64,000 bases of DNA, taken from positions 62,001 to 126,000 of the forward strand of contig JANSXC010000008.1 in assembly GCA_024743115.1 (NCBI GenBank). The letters run 5' to 3'. The DNA comes from a bacterium. Its GTDB lineage: Bacteria > Planctomycetota > UBA1135 > UBA2386. The notes under the pieces were generated by a model. It was given only the letters and a program-made list of their open reading frames with translations. It searched no databases and had not been told where the DNA came from. Position numbers and translations under genes: made by a program. Below are positions 18,554-26,826 of the stretch, in pieces (within the stretch, counting starts at the first letter, position 1; every line of letters starts with the position of its first letter).

Positions 18554-20815
18554 ATGAAGACCTACATTCGCCAGTTCGCCGGTTTCGGCGTGTTCTTCTT
18601 CGGTGTGGCCGCTGCGATCGGCGCACAGCAGGCTTCCGACTCAGCGCACGTGCCGAGTCCGTCGATGCAACGATCCGCGGCCAGTCGCGCGTTCGTCATG
18701 GAGCGGGTCGACGGGCAACTGCGGGCCGCGGGGCCGGACTACAAGGCGCGGTTCGATGCCACGGGCGTGACCTACACGCCTGCGCTCGGCCGCCAGGCGA
18801 GTCGCAACTACCCGTGGCACTTCGCGGTCCAGACGATTCGTCGTGGCGATACCGTGTTGTTCGACGCGGCCAAGGCCCCAGCGGTCGCACCGCAACACGA
18901 CGGCGCGGTCGCGTCCTACGACCGTGGTGCGAGCATCGTCGAGCGCTACGTGGCGCGCAGTGACGGCATCAAGCAGGACTTCGTGTTTACAGCACCCATG
19001 AGCGGCCAGGGCGATCTGGTCGTCGAGGGCCGGATCACGACCGAACTCGCGATGACGGCCCCGGCGACTGAGGGCGTCGCTGCCCGGTTCGTCGCGGAAG
19101 GGATCGGTGGCGTGGCCATCGGCGACGTCGTCGGCATCGATCGCCGTGGCCGCAAGCAGGCGGGCGAGCTGTCGTGTGACGGAGAGCGAATCCGATTCGT
19201 GTTGCCGAACGAGTTCGTCGATCGGGCGGCCTATCCGCTCGTGCTCGATCCATTGGTCAGTACGGCACGGTTCGTGGAGACGGCCACCGCCGTCGATCCC
19301 GACGTCGCGTACGACGAGACCTACGATGTCTACCTCATTGTCTGGGAACAGGAGTTCTCGGCCGTCGATACCGACATTCGTGCGCGGCTCATGAAGCTGG
19401 CCGGCACTTTCGCGGGTGGGCTCATCAACGTGACCTTCGAACCGGGCCACGAGATCAACCCGGCGGTGGCAAACACGGATCTCGGCAACCGCTTCTTCAT
19501 CGCGTTCCAGGATGGCCCGACGCCGTTCGGGCCGTGGCACATCCGCGGCCGCAGCATTACTTCGGATCCGACATCGACGATGACCCCGATCATCAATATC
19601 AGCGCCCCGGGCGGCGCCAACGAGTTCACGCCCGATGTCGGAGGTGACAGTTCGTTCGTCGACGACTCCATTCTCGTCGTGTGGTCTGACGACAGCGGCA
19701 GAACGATCGGCACCAAGGTCGAGATCATCCCGAACACCGTCGCCTTGCCGACCGTGCTCCGGTTCAGCGGCAGCGCCAACCCGGCGATCAGCAAGAGCGG
19801 CGGTCCCGATGGCCGGTTCGTCATCGTGTGGGAGCAGGACTTCGGCACCGATCGGGATATCCAGGCCGCGCTCGTGGATCGCAACATGACGGTGCTCGAC
19901 AGCTTTGCGGCGGTGGGGCTGTTCTCTGCGCTCGACGACTCGGCCCCCGATGTCGATGGCGACGGCACGAGCTTCGTCGTCGTGCTGCAGCGCCAGGAGA
20001 GTGCGTCGTCGACGTTGCATGACATCTACTGCCAGCGCATGGGCTGGGATGGTTCGGACCTCAAGTCCGTCGGCGGGATGGTGGCGGTCAGCTCGGTGCC
20101 TGGTCTCGAGGCGCAGGCGCCAGCGATCGGGCTGCTCGGCCAGAAGTACGTCGTCGCCTGGTCCTCGGGCGCGGCGATCAGTCCGGACATCGCCATGGTC
20201 GAACTGGATCCCGCGACGTGCCTGGCGTGTGGCGTGGTGCAGACCACGAGTGGTGGGACCAACGTGCTCGACTTCGGTCCGGAGATCGCGACGCGCTACC
20301 AGGGGCGACCGAGTATCGATCCGATCACGCAGGACCAGGGACTGCTCGTCTGGTCGGAGCTCGGGTTGTCGCCGACGCGCTTCCTCGAGACCGATGTCGT
20401 GGCGCACCTCTACGAGGCGTTCGGTGGTGGTGCGGTGACCGATCTCGGTGGTGCCTGCGGCAGTGGCGGCAACAACGGTTTCAACGGCCCGGTAGCGCTC
20501 GGCAACTCGCAGCTCGAACTCACCCTGTCGGGCGCCACGACGCCGATCGTGTTCGCGAGTATCCAGTTCGTCAACGCGACGCAGACCTGCGGACCGTGCA
20601 CGTTCAATGCGCAGAACAGCTACGTGTTTACGCTGGCCAACGGCGCGGGGGGGGCGAGTTTCCCGCTCGCGATCCCGTGCGATCCGTCGTTCCATGGGCT
20701 GGGGGTGTTCACGCAGTGGGCGTCGTTCCTGAGCGGCGCCAATCCGTGCGGCACGTTTCCGGCGAGTGCCGAGGTGTCGTTCTCCAATCGGTTGGAGGCG
20801 GTCATCGGGTCTTAG
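18554..20815 (+). CDS. Secreted propeller-like protein with shared C-terminal module (paralog 2)
   Basis: 753 aa from ATG 18554, giving a signal peptide (hydrophobic core GFGVFFFGVAAAIGAQ). It aligns with the upstream neighbour throughout: DGIKQDFVFTAPMSGQGDL, VGIDRRGRKQAGELSCDGE, the FVDRAAYPLVLDPLVST segment, repeat units such as DVGGDSSFVDDSILVVWSD and DVDGDGTSFVVVL, and the module introduced by LGGACGSGGN with a TQWASFLSG near the end. The high similarity and 11-nt spacing indicate a tandem duplication followed by divergence, and cotranscription. No catalytic motif is visible. As in the other module proteins the C-terminus is beta-rich and contains two Cys in a C-x-x-C arrangement (CGPC). 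Confidence 0.85.
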   Translation: MKTYIRQFAGFGVFFFGVAAAIGAQQASDSAHVPSPSMQRSAASRAFVMERVDGQLRAAGPDYKARFDATGVTYTPALGRQASRNYPWHFAVQTIRRGDTVLFDAAKAPAVAPQHDGAVASYDRGASIVERYVARSDGIKQDFVFTAPMSGQGDLVVEGRITTELAMTAPATEGVAARFVAEGIGGVAIGDVVGIDRRGRKQAGELSCDGERIRFVLPNEFVDRAAYPLVLDPLVSTARFVETATAVDPDVAYDETYDVYLIVWEQEFSAVDTDIRARLMKLAGTFAGGLINVTFEPGHEINPAVANTDLGNRFFIAFQDGPTPFGPWHIRGRSITSDPTSTMTPIINISAPGGANEFTPDVGGDSSFVDDSILVVWSDDSGRTIGTKVEIIPNTVALPTVLRFSGSANPAISKSGGPDGRFVIVWEQDFGTDRDIQAALVDRNMTVLDSFAAVGLFSALDDSAPDVDGDGTSFVVVLQRQESASSTLHDIYCQRMGWDGSDLKSVGGMVAVSSVPGLEAQAPAIGLLGQKYVVAWSSGAAISPDIAMVELDPATCLACGVVQTTSGGTNVLDFGPEIATRYQGRPSIDPITQDQGLLVWSELGLSPTRFLETDVVAHLYEAFGGGAVTDLGGACGSGGNNGFNGPVALGNSQLELTLSGATTPIVFASIQFVNATQTCGPCTFNAQNSYVFTLANGAGGASFPLAIPCDPSFHGLGVFTQWASFLSGANPCGTFPASAEVSFSNRLEAVIGS

Positions 20816-20953
20816 GGGCGGTCGCGGCGATCGGTTGCAGCGAAAGTTGCAGCGCGGACGGTGAGGCGGGCGCTGTATCGACGGAGCTCGCCCCGCTACC
20901 GCAACGGGCGGTTACGCTGTGTGAGCTCGCCCTCGACGCCCACCGTCACCCGA

Positions 20954-22609
20954 ATGCACCGACTTACCTTCGCTGCGGCTTTGTTGCTGCCGATGGCCGT
21001 CTGGCCAACTGCACTGTTCGCCCAGACCCATTGGCCGCCGCCGCGGACGCCGGCGGGCAATCCGGTCACGGCCGACAAGGTGTTGCTCGGCAAGGTGCTG
21101 TTCTGGGACGAGCAGCTGTCGAGCACGGGGAGCGTGGCGTGCGGCACGTGCCACATCCTGTCACATGGTGGCGCGGATCCGCGGTCGTTCGAGGCGTTGC
21201 ACCCCGGGCCCGATGGGGTCTTCGGCACGGCGGACGACAGCCTCGGGTCGCCGGGTGTGCCGCGCAACGATGGCGCGGGGCGCTACGACTGGGTTCCCGG
21301 TTTCGGCGCGGCGCCGCAGGTCACGCGGCGGACGGCGCCGAGTGTGATCAACGCGGCCTACCTGTCGGAGATGTTCTGGGACGGTCGCGCCAACGACGGC
21401 GTGTTCCGTGATCCGCTCACGCAGCAGGTCGTGCTCGCGAGCGATGCCCAGCTCGAGAACCTGATCGCTCAGCCGCCACTCGATGCCGTCGAGATGGGGC
21501 ACCCCGGGCGAACCTGGAGCGATGTCGTTGCCCGCGTGCAAAACGTCATGCCGCTCGCGCTCGCGTCGAACCTGCCCGCGGCCATGCAGAACTTCGTCGG
21601 GGCGCGGAACTACGCGCAGTTGTTCTCGCAGGCGTTCGGCACCCCGGGCGTCGATGCGTCGCGGATCGTCATGGCGATCGCGAGCTATCTGCGAACGCTC
21701 GTCAGCGACGGATCGCCCGTCGATCAACACCTCGCCGATGGCGAGACCCTCACCGGCGCCGCGCTGCAGGGGTTCCAGTTCGCGCGCATCGCCTGTGCGC
21801 GTTGTCACCAGAACATCAGCGCGTCGGTCCTTGCGTTCGGGCCGGTCGGGCTCGACTTCCGCAACACGGGCGTGCGGCCGATCGCGGAAGATGTGGGGCG
21901 TCAGGCAGTCACGAACCGCGCGAGCGATGCGGGCAAGTTCAAGGTGCCTGACCTGCGCAACGTGGCATTGCGCGGGCCGTTCTTCCATGGCGGCAGCGCG
22001 CGCACTCTGGCAGACGTGCTCGCGTTCTACGGGCGCGGCGGCGACTTTCACGTCAACCAGGACCCGTTGATGGTTTCGATGCAGCAACAGGTGCCGGCGC
22101 AACGGACTGACCTGCTGGCGCTTCTCGACGCCTTCACGGATCCGCGCGTGCGCGACGAGACGCCACCGTTCGATCGGCCGCGGTTGTTCGCGGAGGGGCC
22201 GAACGCGAACGTGTCCGTCGGTGCCGGCACGGCGGGAACGGGCGGCCTCGCGCCGCGCGCGATCGCCGTCGAGGCTCCGCGAATCGGCGCGACCGTGACG
22301 CTCGCCGTCGACTCGGCGCTGCCTGGCGAACTGGTGTTGATCGGTTGGGACGTGATGCGAACGTCGACGCCGTGGCGGGTGCTCGGAGTCGACGTGCATC
22401 TCGCGTTGTCGCCGGCCGTTCACGTCGGCTTGGTCGGTGGGCTGGCTGGCACGGCGGGCGCAGGGAGTGGCCATGCGTCCACGTCGATCGCGCTGCCGAT
22501 GGCTCCTGAGCTCCGGGGCGCTCGCCTGTTCGGTCAGTGGCTCGTCACCGATCCCTCCGGGTCGCGCGGCTTTGCCGCGTCGCAAGCGTTCGGTCTCACG
22601 GTCTTCTAG
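20954..22609 (+). CDS. Di-heme cytochrome c peroxidase/MauG-like protein with shared C-terminal module
   Basis: 551 aa from ATG 20954, chosen for its signal peptide (MHRLTFAAALLLPMAVWP, cleavage near LFAQ). Two heme-c motifs: CGTCH (Cys63, Cys66, His67) and CARCH (Cys281, Cys284, His285), in the usual order for the CCP/MauG family (LLGKVLFWDEQLS before the first; VPDLRNVALRGPFFHGGSARTL after the second). Such periplasmic enzymes reduce peroxide or oxidise proteins using two covalent hemes. After the peroxidase part (to about residue 440) comes the module shared with other secreted proteins here, ending FGQWLVTDP. A paralog lies at 45253-46911. True substrate unknown. Confidence 0.9.
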   Translation: MHRLTFAAALLLPMAVWPTALFAQTHWPPPRTPAGNPVTADKVLLGKVLFWDEQLSSTGSVACGTCHILSHGGADPRSFEALHPGPDGVFGTADDSLGSPGVPRNDGAGRYDWVPGFGAAPQVTRRTAPSVINAAYLSEMFWDGRANDGVFRDPLTQQVVLASDAQLENLIAQPPLDAVEMGHPGRTWSDVVARVQNVMPLALASNLPAAMQNFVGARNYAQLFSQAFGTPGVDASRIVMAIASYLRTLVSDGSPVDQHLADGETLTGAALQGFQFARIACARCHQNISASVLAFGPVGLDFRNTGVRPIAEDVGRQAVTNRASDAGKFKVPDLRNVALRGPFFHGGSARTLADVLAFYGRGGDFHVNQDPLMVSMQQQVPAQRTDLLALLDAFTDPRVRDETPPFDRPRLFAEGPNANVSVGAGTAGTGGLAPRAIAVEAPRIGATVTLAVDSALPGELVLIGWDVMRTSTPWRVLGVDVHLALSPAVHVGLVGGLAGTAGAGSGHASTSIALPMAPELRGARLFGQWLVTDPSGSRGFAASQAFGLTVF

Positions 22610-22735
22610 CCGGTGGTTGCGCCCGCCGGCATCGATGAGGGCTGGCGGCTCCGCGAGCCGGGATCCTTCACATTCGGCCCTCCATTGGCGTTGAGTCCTC
22701 GACTTGTTGCCATCCTAAGTGACGGCCAAAAAAGG

Positions 22736-22774
22736 GTTAAGAGGTGATGCGGAGGGTCTTAATGGTCTCTTAAC
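22736..22774 (+). promoter_or_regulatory. Pho-box-like repeat array upstream of pstS
   Basis: Three TTAA cores start at 22737, 22759 and 22770, i.e. spaced 22 and 11 bp, the one-turn spacing of PhoB/PhoP direct repeats; the two downstream copies share TCTTAA. The ends also form a perfect inverted repeat, GTTAAGAG (22736-22743) with CTCTTAAC (22767-22774). It lies 110-150 nt before the pstS start in a stretch distinctly richer in A/T than its surroundings. Interpretation as the binding site of a PhoB-type regulator is inference; no phoB/phoR gene is in the window. Confidence 0.5.
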
Positions 22775-22884
22775 ACTACCCACTCCTCGCGTTCACGGTT
22801 GGTGCGTGGAGTGCTCCACCTCAAGAAGTGCTCACCCCAAGAAGTGTCCGTCCCGAGTAGGGGGGGCACACCAGGAATCGAATC

Positions 22885-23751
22885 GTGATCAAGAAGCTAC
22901 TCCCCGCGTTGCTCGCCGCCCCGTTGGCCGTTCTGGCCAGTTGTGGTGGTGGCCAAAAGGAAATCCAGAACGACGGCTCCAACACCATGCTTGTGGTGGC
23001 TGGTGCGCTCGCCGAGATCTACCACGACAAGAACCCGGAGATCGTCGTCTCCGTTTCCGGTAGCGGTTCGGGCGTCGGCATCGCGAGTCTCGTCGCGGGT
23101 GACGTCGACATCGCGAACGCCAGCCGGCCGATGAAGAAGGAAGAGATCGAGTCCGCCAAGAAGAACGGCAACGATCCGGTCGAGCACATCGTCGGCTACG
23201 ACGGGATCGCGGTCTACGTTCACAAGGACAACCCGATCGAGTCGTTGTCCGTTGCGCAGCTCAAAGGAATCTTCGGTAAGGGCGGCAAGGTCAACTCGTG
23301 GAAGGACCTCGGTGTCGATTTGGGTAGCGAAGATGTGAACGAGATCGCGGTCCTAAGTCGCCAGAGTAGCAGCGGCACCTACGAGTGCTTCCGCAACATC
23401 GTTCTCGGTGGCAAGAAGGAGAGCTTCAAGCCCGACTGCCGCTTGCTGAACGGCAGCAAGGAAGTGGTCGAGTTCTGTGCCAAGACGAAGAGCGCGATCG
23501 GCTACAGCGGGCTCGCCTACGCGACCGACGACGTCAAGATCGTGCCGGTGCAGAAGGCCGATGGCTCGCCGGCGGTGGGGCCGACGATCGACAGCGTCCT
23601 CGACAAGAGCTACGCGATCGCGCGCCCGCTCTACATGTACACCAACGGCGAGCCGCAGGGTGACATCAAGGCCTACGTCGACTGGATCAAGTCGGACGAG
23701 GGCCAGAAGGTCCTGCTGGACAAGGGCTACGTGCCCATGCGCAAGCCCTGA
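22885..23751 (+). CDS. pstS: Phosphate ABC transporter substrate-binding lipoprotein
   Basis: 288 aa, GTG start preceded by AGGA. Lipoprotein signal with lipobox LASC (Cys about 20). Phosphate-binding loops are recognisable: GSNTM, SVSGSGSGVGI, the NASRPMKKEE region, and the SRQSSSGTYECF loop; the C-terminal AYVDWIKSDEGQKVLLDKGYVP is typical of PstS. It binds phosphate outside the inner membrane and delivers it to PstC/PstA. First gene of the pst operon, behind the Pho-box-like repeat, and separated from the phoU fusion by 125 nt containing a stem-loop that may allow it to be expressed more highly than the downstream genes. Confidence 0.95.
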   Translation: MIKKLLPALLAAPLAVLASCGGGQKEIQNDGSNTMLVVAGALAEIYHDKNPEIVVSVSGSGSGVGIASLVAGDVDIANASRPMKKEEIESAKKNGNDPVEHIVGYDGIAVYVHKDNPIESLSVAQLKGIFGKGGKVNSWKDLGVDLGSEDVNEIAVLSRQSSSGTYECFRNIVLGGKKESFKPDCRLLNGSKEVVEFCAKTKSAIGYSGLAYATDDVKIVPVQKADGSPAVGPTIDSVLDKSYAIARPLYMYTNGEPQGDIKAYVDWIKSDEGQKVLLDKGYVPMRKP

Positions 23752-23759
23752 TCCGGCCC

Positions 23760-23794
23760 GTGCTGGTTGCTGGCCCGTATGGTCGGGCGAGCAC
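23760..23794 (+). other. Stem-loop between pstS and phoU
   Basis: Two nested stems: GTGCT (23760-23764) with AGCAC (23790-23794), and GCCCG (23773-23777) with CGGGC (23784-23788), loop TATGGT. No T tract follows, so it is not a standard terminator. Position just after a substrate-binding-protein gene suggests mRNA stabilisation or partial termination that sets the ratio of PstS to the membrane components; this is inference. Confidence 0.4.
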
Positions 23795-23876
23795 TGATCG
23801 ATAGCGACGACTGACCGAAGGGGGGCGGCGAGACTCGGCCTGCCACGACCCCTCGGCGAACCCCAAACCTTCTCTC

Positions 23877-24941
23877 GTGACCAGTCACTACGAACAACGT
23901 CTGCAGAAAGACCTCGAATGGATCGACCAGCTCGTCGAGGTGGTCGGCAAACAGCTGGTCGAGACGATTCAGAGCGCCGTCGATGCCGTGTTGCGGATCG
24001 ACCGGCAGCTGGCGGCAGAGATCGTGATCGGGGACTTCACGATCAATCGGCAGACGCGGGAGCTCGACCGGCTTTGTCATGCGTTCGTGGCGCGGCATCT
24101 GCCGAGCGCGGGGCATTTGCGCTACGTGTCGTCGGTCCTGCGGCTCAACATCGCGTTGGAGCGCATCGGCGACTATGCGACGACGATCTCGAGAACCGCG
24201 GCGCACCTCAGTGAGCCGCCGCCCTCGGCGGTCGTTCGCGACATCGAAATGATGTCGGAGCAGTCCCGCCGATTGCTGGCCGACAGCCTCAACAGCTTTC
24301 ACAAGCGTGACGAGCCGTTGGCGCGCGCGACGATCAAGGCTGCCAACCAGTTCGCTCCGTACCTCGACCGGGTGTTCGCCGATCTGGTCAAGGCGGGCGA
24401 AGAGAACGCGCGCCCGATCGAAGATCTCTACGGGCTGATTGCGACCTTCAAGCGACTGGAGCGCGTGATCCACCAGGCCAAGAACATCTGCGAAGAGACG
24501 GTCTTCGTCGTCACTGGGCAGGACAAGGGCGAGAAGCGCTTCCAGATCCTGTTCGTCGACGAGAAGAACGACGGTGCGAGTCAGTTGGCGGAGCATTTCA
24601 CTCGCAAGGCCTTCCCCAACAGCGGTCAGTACGAGAGTGCCGGCTGGAGCCCCGCGGAGGAGATCCAGTCGAACTTCGTCGAGTTTGCGGAGTCGTCTGG
24701 CATGGACCTCAGCAAGTCCTGGCCAACCGATCTCGCGAGCAAGAAGCCGCAGCTCGACACGTTCGATCTCGTGGTCGGCCTGACTCCCGAGATCCGTGAT
24801 CGCCTGGAGCGTACCCCGTTCCACACGACCTTGTTGCACTGGGACGTCGACACGACGGCGACTCCGGCCGAGGTGTATCGCACCATTACGCCGCTCATTC
24901 GCGGGCTGATGGAGCAGCTCCGCGGCGAGCAGGCCAGCTGA
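23877..24941 (+). CDS. phoU: PhoU fused to a degenerate LMW-phosphatase/ArsC-like domain
   Basis: 354 aa, GTG start. Residues about 1-212 hold two PhoU three-helix repeats, with the hallmark LERIGDYATTI (95-104) in the first and FKRLERVIHQAKNICEE in the second. Residues about 221-350 follow the low-molecular-weight phosphatase/ArsC fold: the strand-loop ILFVDEKNDGASQLAEHF sits where LFxCxxNxxRSxxAE is expected, then a SAG motif, SSGMDLSKSWPTDL, TFDLVVGL, and a terminal LLHWDVDT-TPAEVYRTITPLI. The catalytic Cys is Asp228 and the P-loop Arg is Ala234, so no phosphatase activity is expected. Its position between pstS and pstC is unusual (phoU normally follows pstB). Probable role: phosphate-sensing regulator of the Pst transporter. 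Confidence 0.88.
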   Translation: MTSHYEQRLQKDLEWIDQLVEVVGKQLVETIQSAVDAVLRIDRQLAAEIVIGDFTINRQTRELDRLCHAFVARHLPSAGHLRYVSSVLRLNIALERIGDYATTISRTAAHLSEPPPSAVVRDIEMMSEQSRRLLADSLNSFHKRDEPLARATIKAANQFAPYLDRVFADLVKAGEENARPIEDLYGLIATFKRLERVIHQAKNICEETVFVVTGQDKGEKRFQILFVDEKNDGASQLAEHFTRKAFPNSGQYESAGWSPAEEIQSNFVEFAESSGMDLSKSWPTDLASKKPQLDTFDLVVGLTPEIRDRLERTPFHTTLLHWDVDTTATPAEVYRTITPLIRGLMEQLRGEQAS

Positions 24942-24943
24942 CC

Positions 24944-25945
24944 GTGGGCGCGCCATCCATGTCGACCAACTCCGACAAGCAACCGGCGAGGAAGCTCGTG
25001 GCCGTCAAGCCCGATGAGCAGCCAGTCGACAAGCAGCCCGATTGGGCTTACGCCCTCGATCATCGCGATCGCTCGTGGCTCGTCGATCTCTTCGCTCGCA
25101 TCGGTGTGCAGGTCGGCGGTATCTCCGCGATCCTGTTCATCGTCGCGATCTTCCTCTTCATCGGGACCGAAGGCTTCGAGTTCCTCTGGAACCGACTGTC
25201 GTTCAGCGAACTGTTGTTCGGGACCCAATGGGATCCGACGGTGGAGCCGCCGGTCTACGGCGCCGCGCCGCTCATCATGGGCACGGCGTGGATCACGTTC
25301 GTCGCGATGGTGATCGCGGTGCCGTTGTCCTTTGCCGCTGCGGTCTACGTCGGCGAGTTCGCGCGTGGCAAGCAGCGTGAATGGCTGAAGATCGGCATCG
25401 AACTGCTGGCTGCCATCCCGTCCGTCGTCTGGGGGGTGATCGGCCTGCACGTGATGAAACCGCTGATCGAGGACACGTTCGATGTCCAGGTTGGCCTCAA
25501 CGTGCTCAATGCCGGGATCATTCTCGGACTGATGGCGGCGCCGATCATCGCGACGATTGCCGAGGACGCGCTCAAGGCCGTGCCCGAGGGTTATCGCGAG
25601 GCGGCCGAATCGCTCGGTGCGACGCGCTGGCAGGTGATCTGGAAGGTCGTGCTGCCGCACGCCCGACCGGGACTCTCGGCCGCGGTTCTGCTCGGCGTCG
25701 GTCGCGCATTCGGCGAGACGATCGCGGTGCTGATGGCCAGTGGCCATCGACTGATGATTCCGGAGAGCGTCTTCGACTCGGCCGCGACATTGACTGCGAC
25801 GATCGCGGCCGAACTCGGTGAGGCGGCGGTCGGCGGGGATCACTATCAGGTGCTCTTCGTGCTCGGGCTGTTGCTCTTCCTGATTACGTTCTGCATCAAC
25901 CTGCTCGCGGATCGCATTGTTCGCGGCCGGAGGGCCAAGGCATGA
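24944..25945 (+). CDS. pstC: Phosphate ABC transporter permease PstC
   Basis: 333 aa, GTG start at 24944, two bases after the phoU stop; an in-frame ATG at 24959 is an alternative. A polar N-terminal segment of about 45 residues precedes the first membrane helix (about 58-75, VGGISAILFIVAIFLFIG). The permease core has the EAA-like coupling loop AAESLGATRWQVIWKVVLP and AFGETIAVLMASG, as in PstC, and ends with a membrane helix and a basic tail (DRIVRGRRAKA). It forms the translocation pathway with PstA. The stop overlaps the pstA ATG (ATGA), so the two are translationally coupled. Confidence 0.94.
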   Translation: MGAPSMSTNSDKQPARKLVAVKPDEQPVDKQPDWAYALDHRDRSWLVDLFARIGVQVGGISAILFIVAIFLFIGTEGFEFLWNRLSFSELLFGTQWDPTVEPPVYGAAPLIMGTAWITFVAMVIAVPLSFAAAVYVGEFARGKQREWLKIGIELLAAIPSVVWGVIGLHVMKPLIEDTFDVQVGLNVLNAGIILGLMAAPIIATIAEDALKAVPEGYREAAESLGATRWQVIWKVVLPHARPGLSAAVLLGVGRAFGETIAVLMASGHRLMIPESVFDSAATLTATIAAELGEAAVGGDHYQVLFVLGLLLFLITFCINLLADRIVRGRRAKA

Positions 25946-26826
25946 CCGACTCGAGCTTGTTCACGGCCTCGGCCAACGAGGAGCGTGCGCTGTCGCTGCA
26001 GAAGTTGCTGCGCCTCGGCTTCCTGGCCGTGTCGCTGCTGCTGCTGATCCCGGCCGGCGCGATCCTGGCCGTGCTCGTGATCGAAGGGGCGCCCGGTCTG
26101 ACCTGGGAGTTCCTGACCACGATGCCGCGTGAGAACGGCGCTGCCGGCGGCATCGCGACGGCGCTCGTTGGCACGATCTGGCTGACGGTGACGGCACTCG
26201 TGTTCGCGCTGCCGCTCGGTGTCGCGGCGGCGATCTACCTCAGCGAGTATGCCCGCGACAACTGGCTGACGCGCACGATCAACATCGCGATCGTCAACCT
26301 GGCGGGTGTGCCGTCGATCGTGCACGCGTTGTTTGGCGTCGGTGCGTTCGTCTACTTCATGCAGTTCGGCAAGTCGATCCTCGCGGCGGGCTGCACGCTG
26401 GCGGTGATGACGTTGCCGGTGGTGATCGTCTCGACGCGTGAGTCGCTGCAGGCGGTGCCGCATTCGTTCCGCGATGCTTGCTGGAACATGGGGGCGACGC
26501 GCTGGCAGACCATCTGGCGCATCGTGCTGCCGAACTCGGGCAGCGGCATCCTCACGGGGCTGATTCTCGTCGTGTGTCGCGCCGTTGGCGAGACGGCGCC
26601 CATCATGTTCACGGGTGCCGTGTTCATCCGTCAGGTGTTTCCGAACGGCGTCTTCGACAAGTCGATGGCGCTGTCGCTGCATCTGTTCAACGTGTCGACG
26701 CAGGTGACGAACGTCCCTGATCACATTCCGTTCACGGTGGCGCTGACGCTGATCCTCGTGGTCATGTCGATGAATGCCGTCGCGATCTACTTCCGCATGA
26801 AGCTGCGAGGGAAGAAGAAGTGGTAA
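25942..26826 (+). CDS. pstA: Phosphate ABC transporter permease PstA
   Basis: 294 aa, ATG overlapping the pstC stop. About six membrane helices starting with FLAVSLLLLIPAGAILAVLVI (32-52); the coupling loop FRDACWNMGATRWQTIWRIV and the AVGETAPIMFTGAVF segment are characteristic of PstA. It ends in KLRGKKKW; the GTG start of pstB1 lies within its last codons. Partner of PstC in the phosphate channel. The family call is strong because of the PstC-PstA-PstB order. Confidence 0.94.
   Translation: MTDSSLFTASANEERALSLQKLLRLGFLAVSLLLLIPAGAILAVLVIEGAPGLTWEFLTTMPRENGAAGGIATALVGTIWLTVTALVFALPLGVAAAIYLSEYARDNWLTRTINIAIVNLAGVPSIVHALFGVGAFVYFMQFGKSILAAGCTLAVMTLPVVIVSTRESLQAVPHSFRDACWNMGATRWQTIWRIVLPNSGSGILTGLILVVCRAVGETAPIMFTGAVFIRQVFPNGVFDKSMALSLHLFNVSTQVTNVPDHIPFTVALTLILVVMSMNAVAIYFRMKLRGKKKW

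Noticed and set aside
20816-20953. Upstream start of the di-heme peroxidase gene at 20861
   Set aside because: The extra 31 residues are Arg/Ser-rich and hide the signal peptide; the ATG at 20954 gives a clean one.
22800-22880. Repeated CAAGAAGTG segments in the pstS leader as a riboswitch
   Set aside because: Two short direct copies with no conserved aptamer pattern; nothing beyond simple repetition can be supported.
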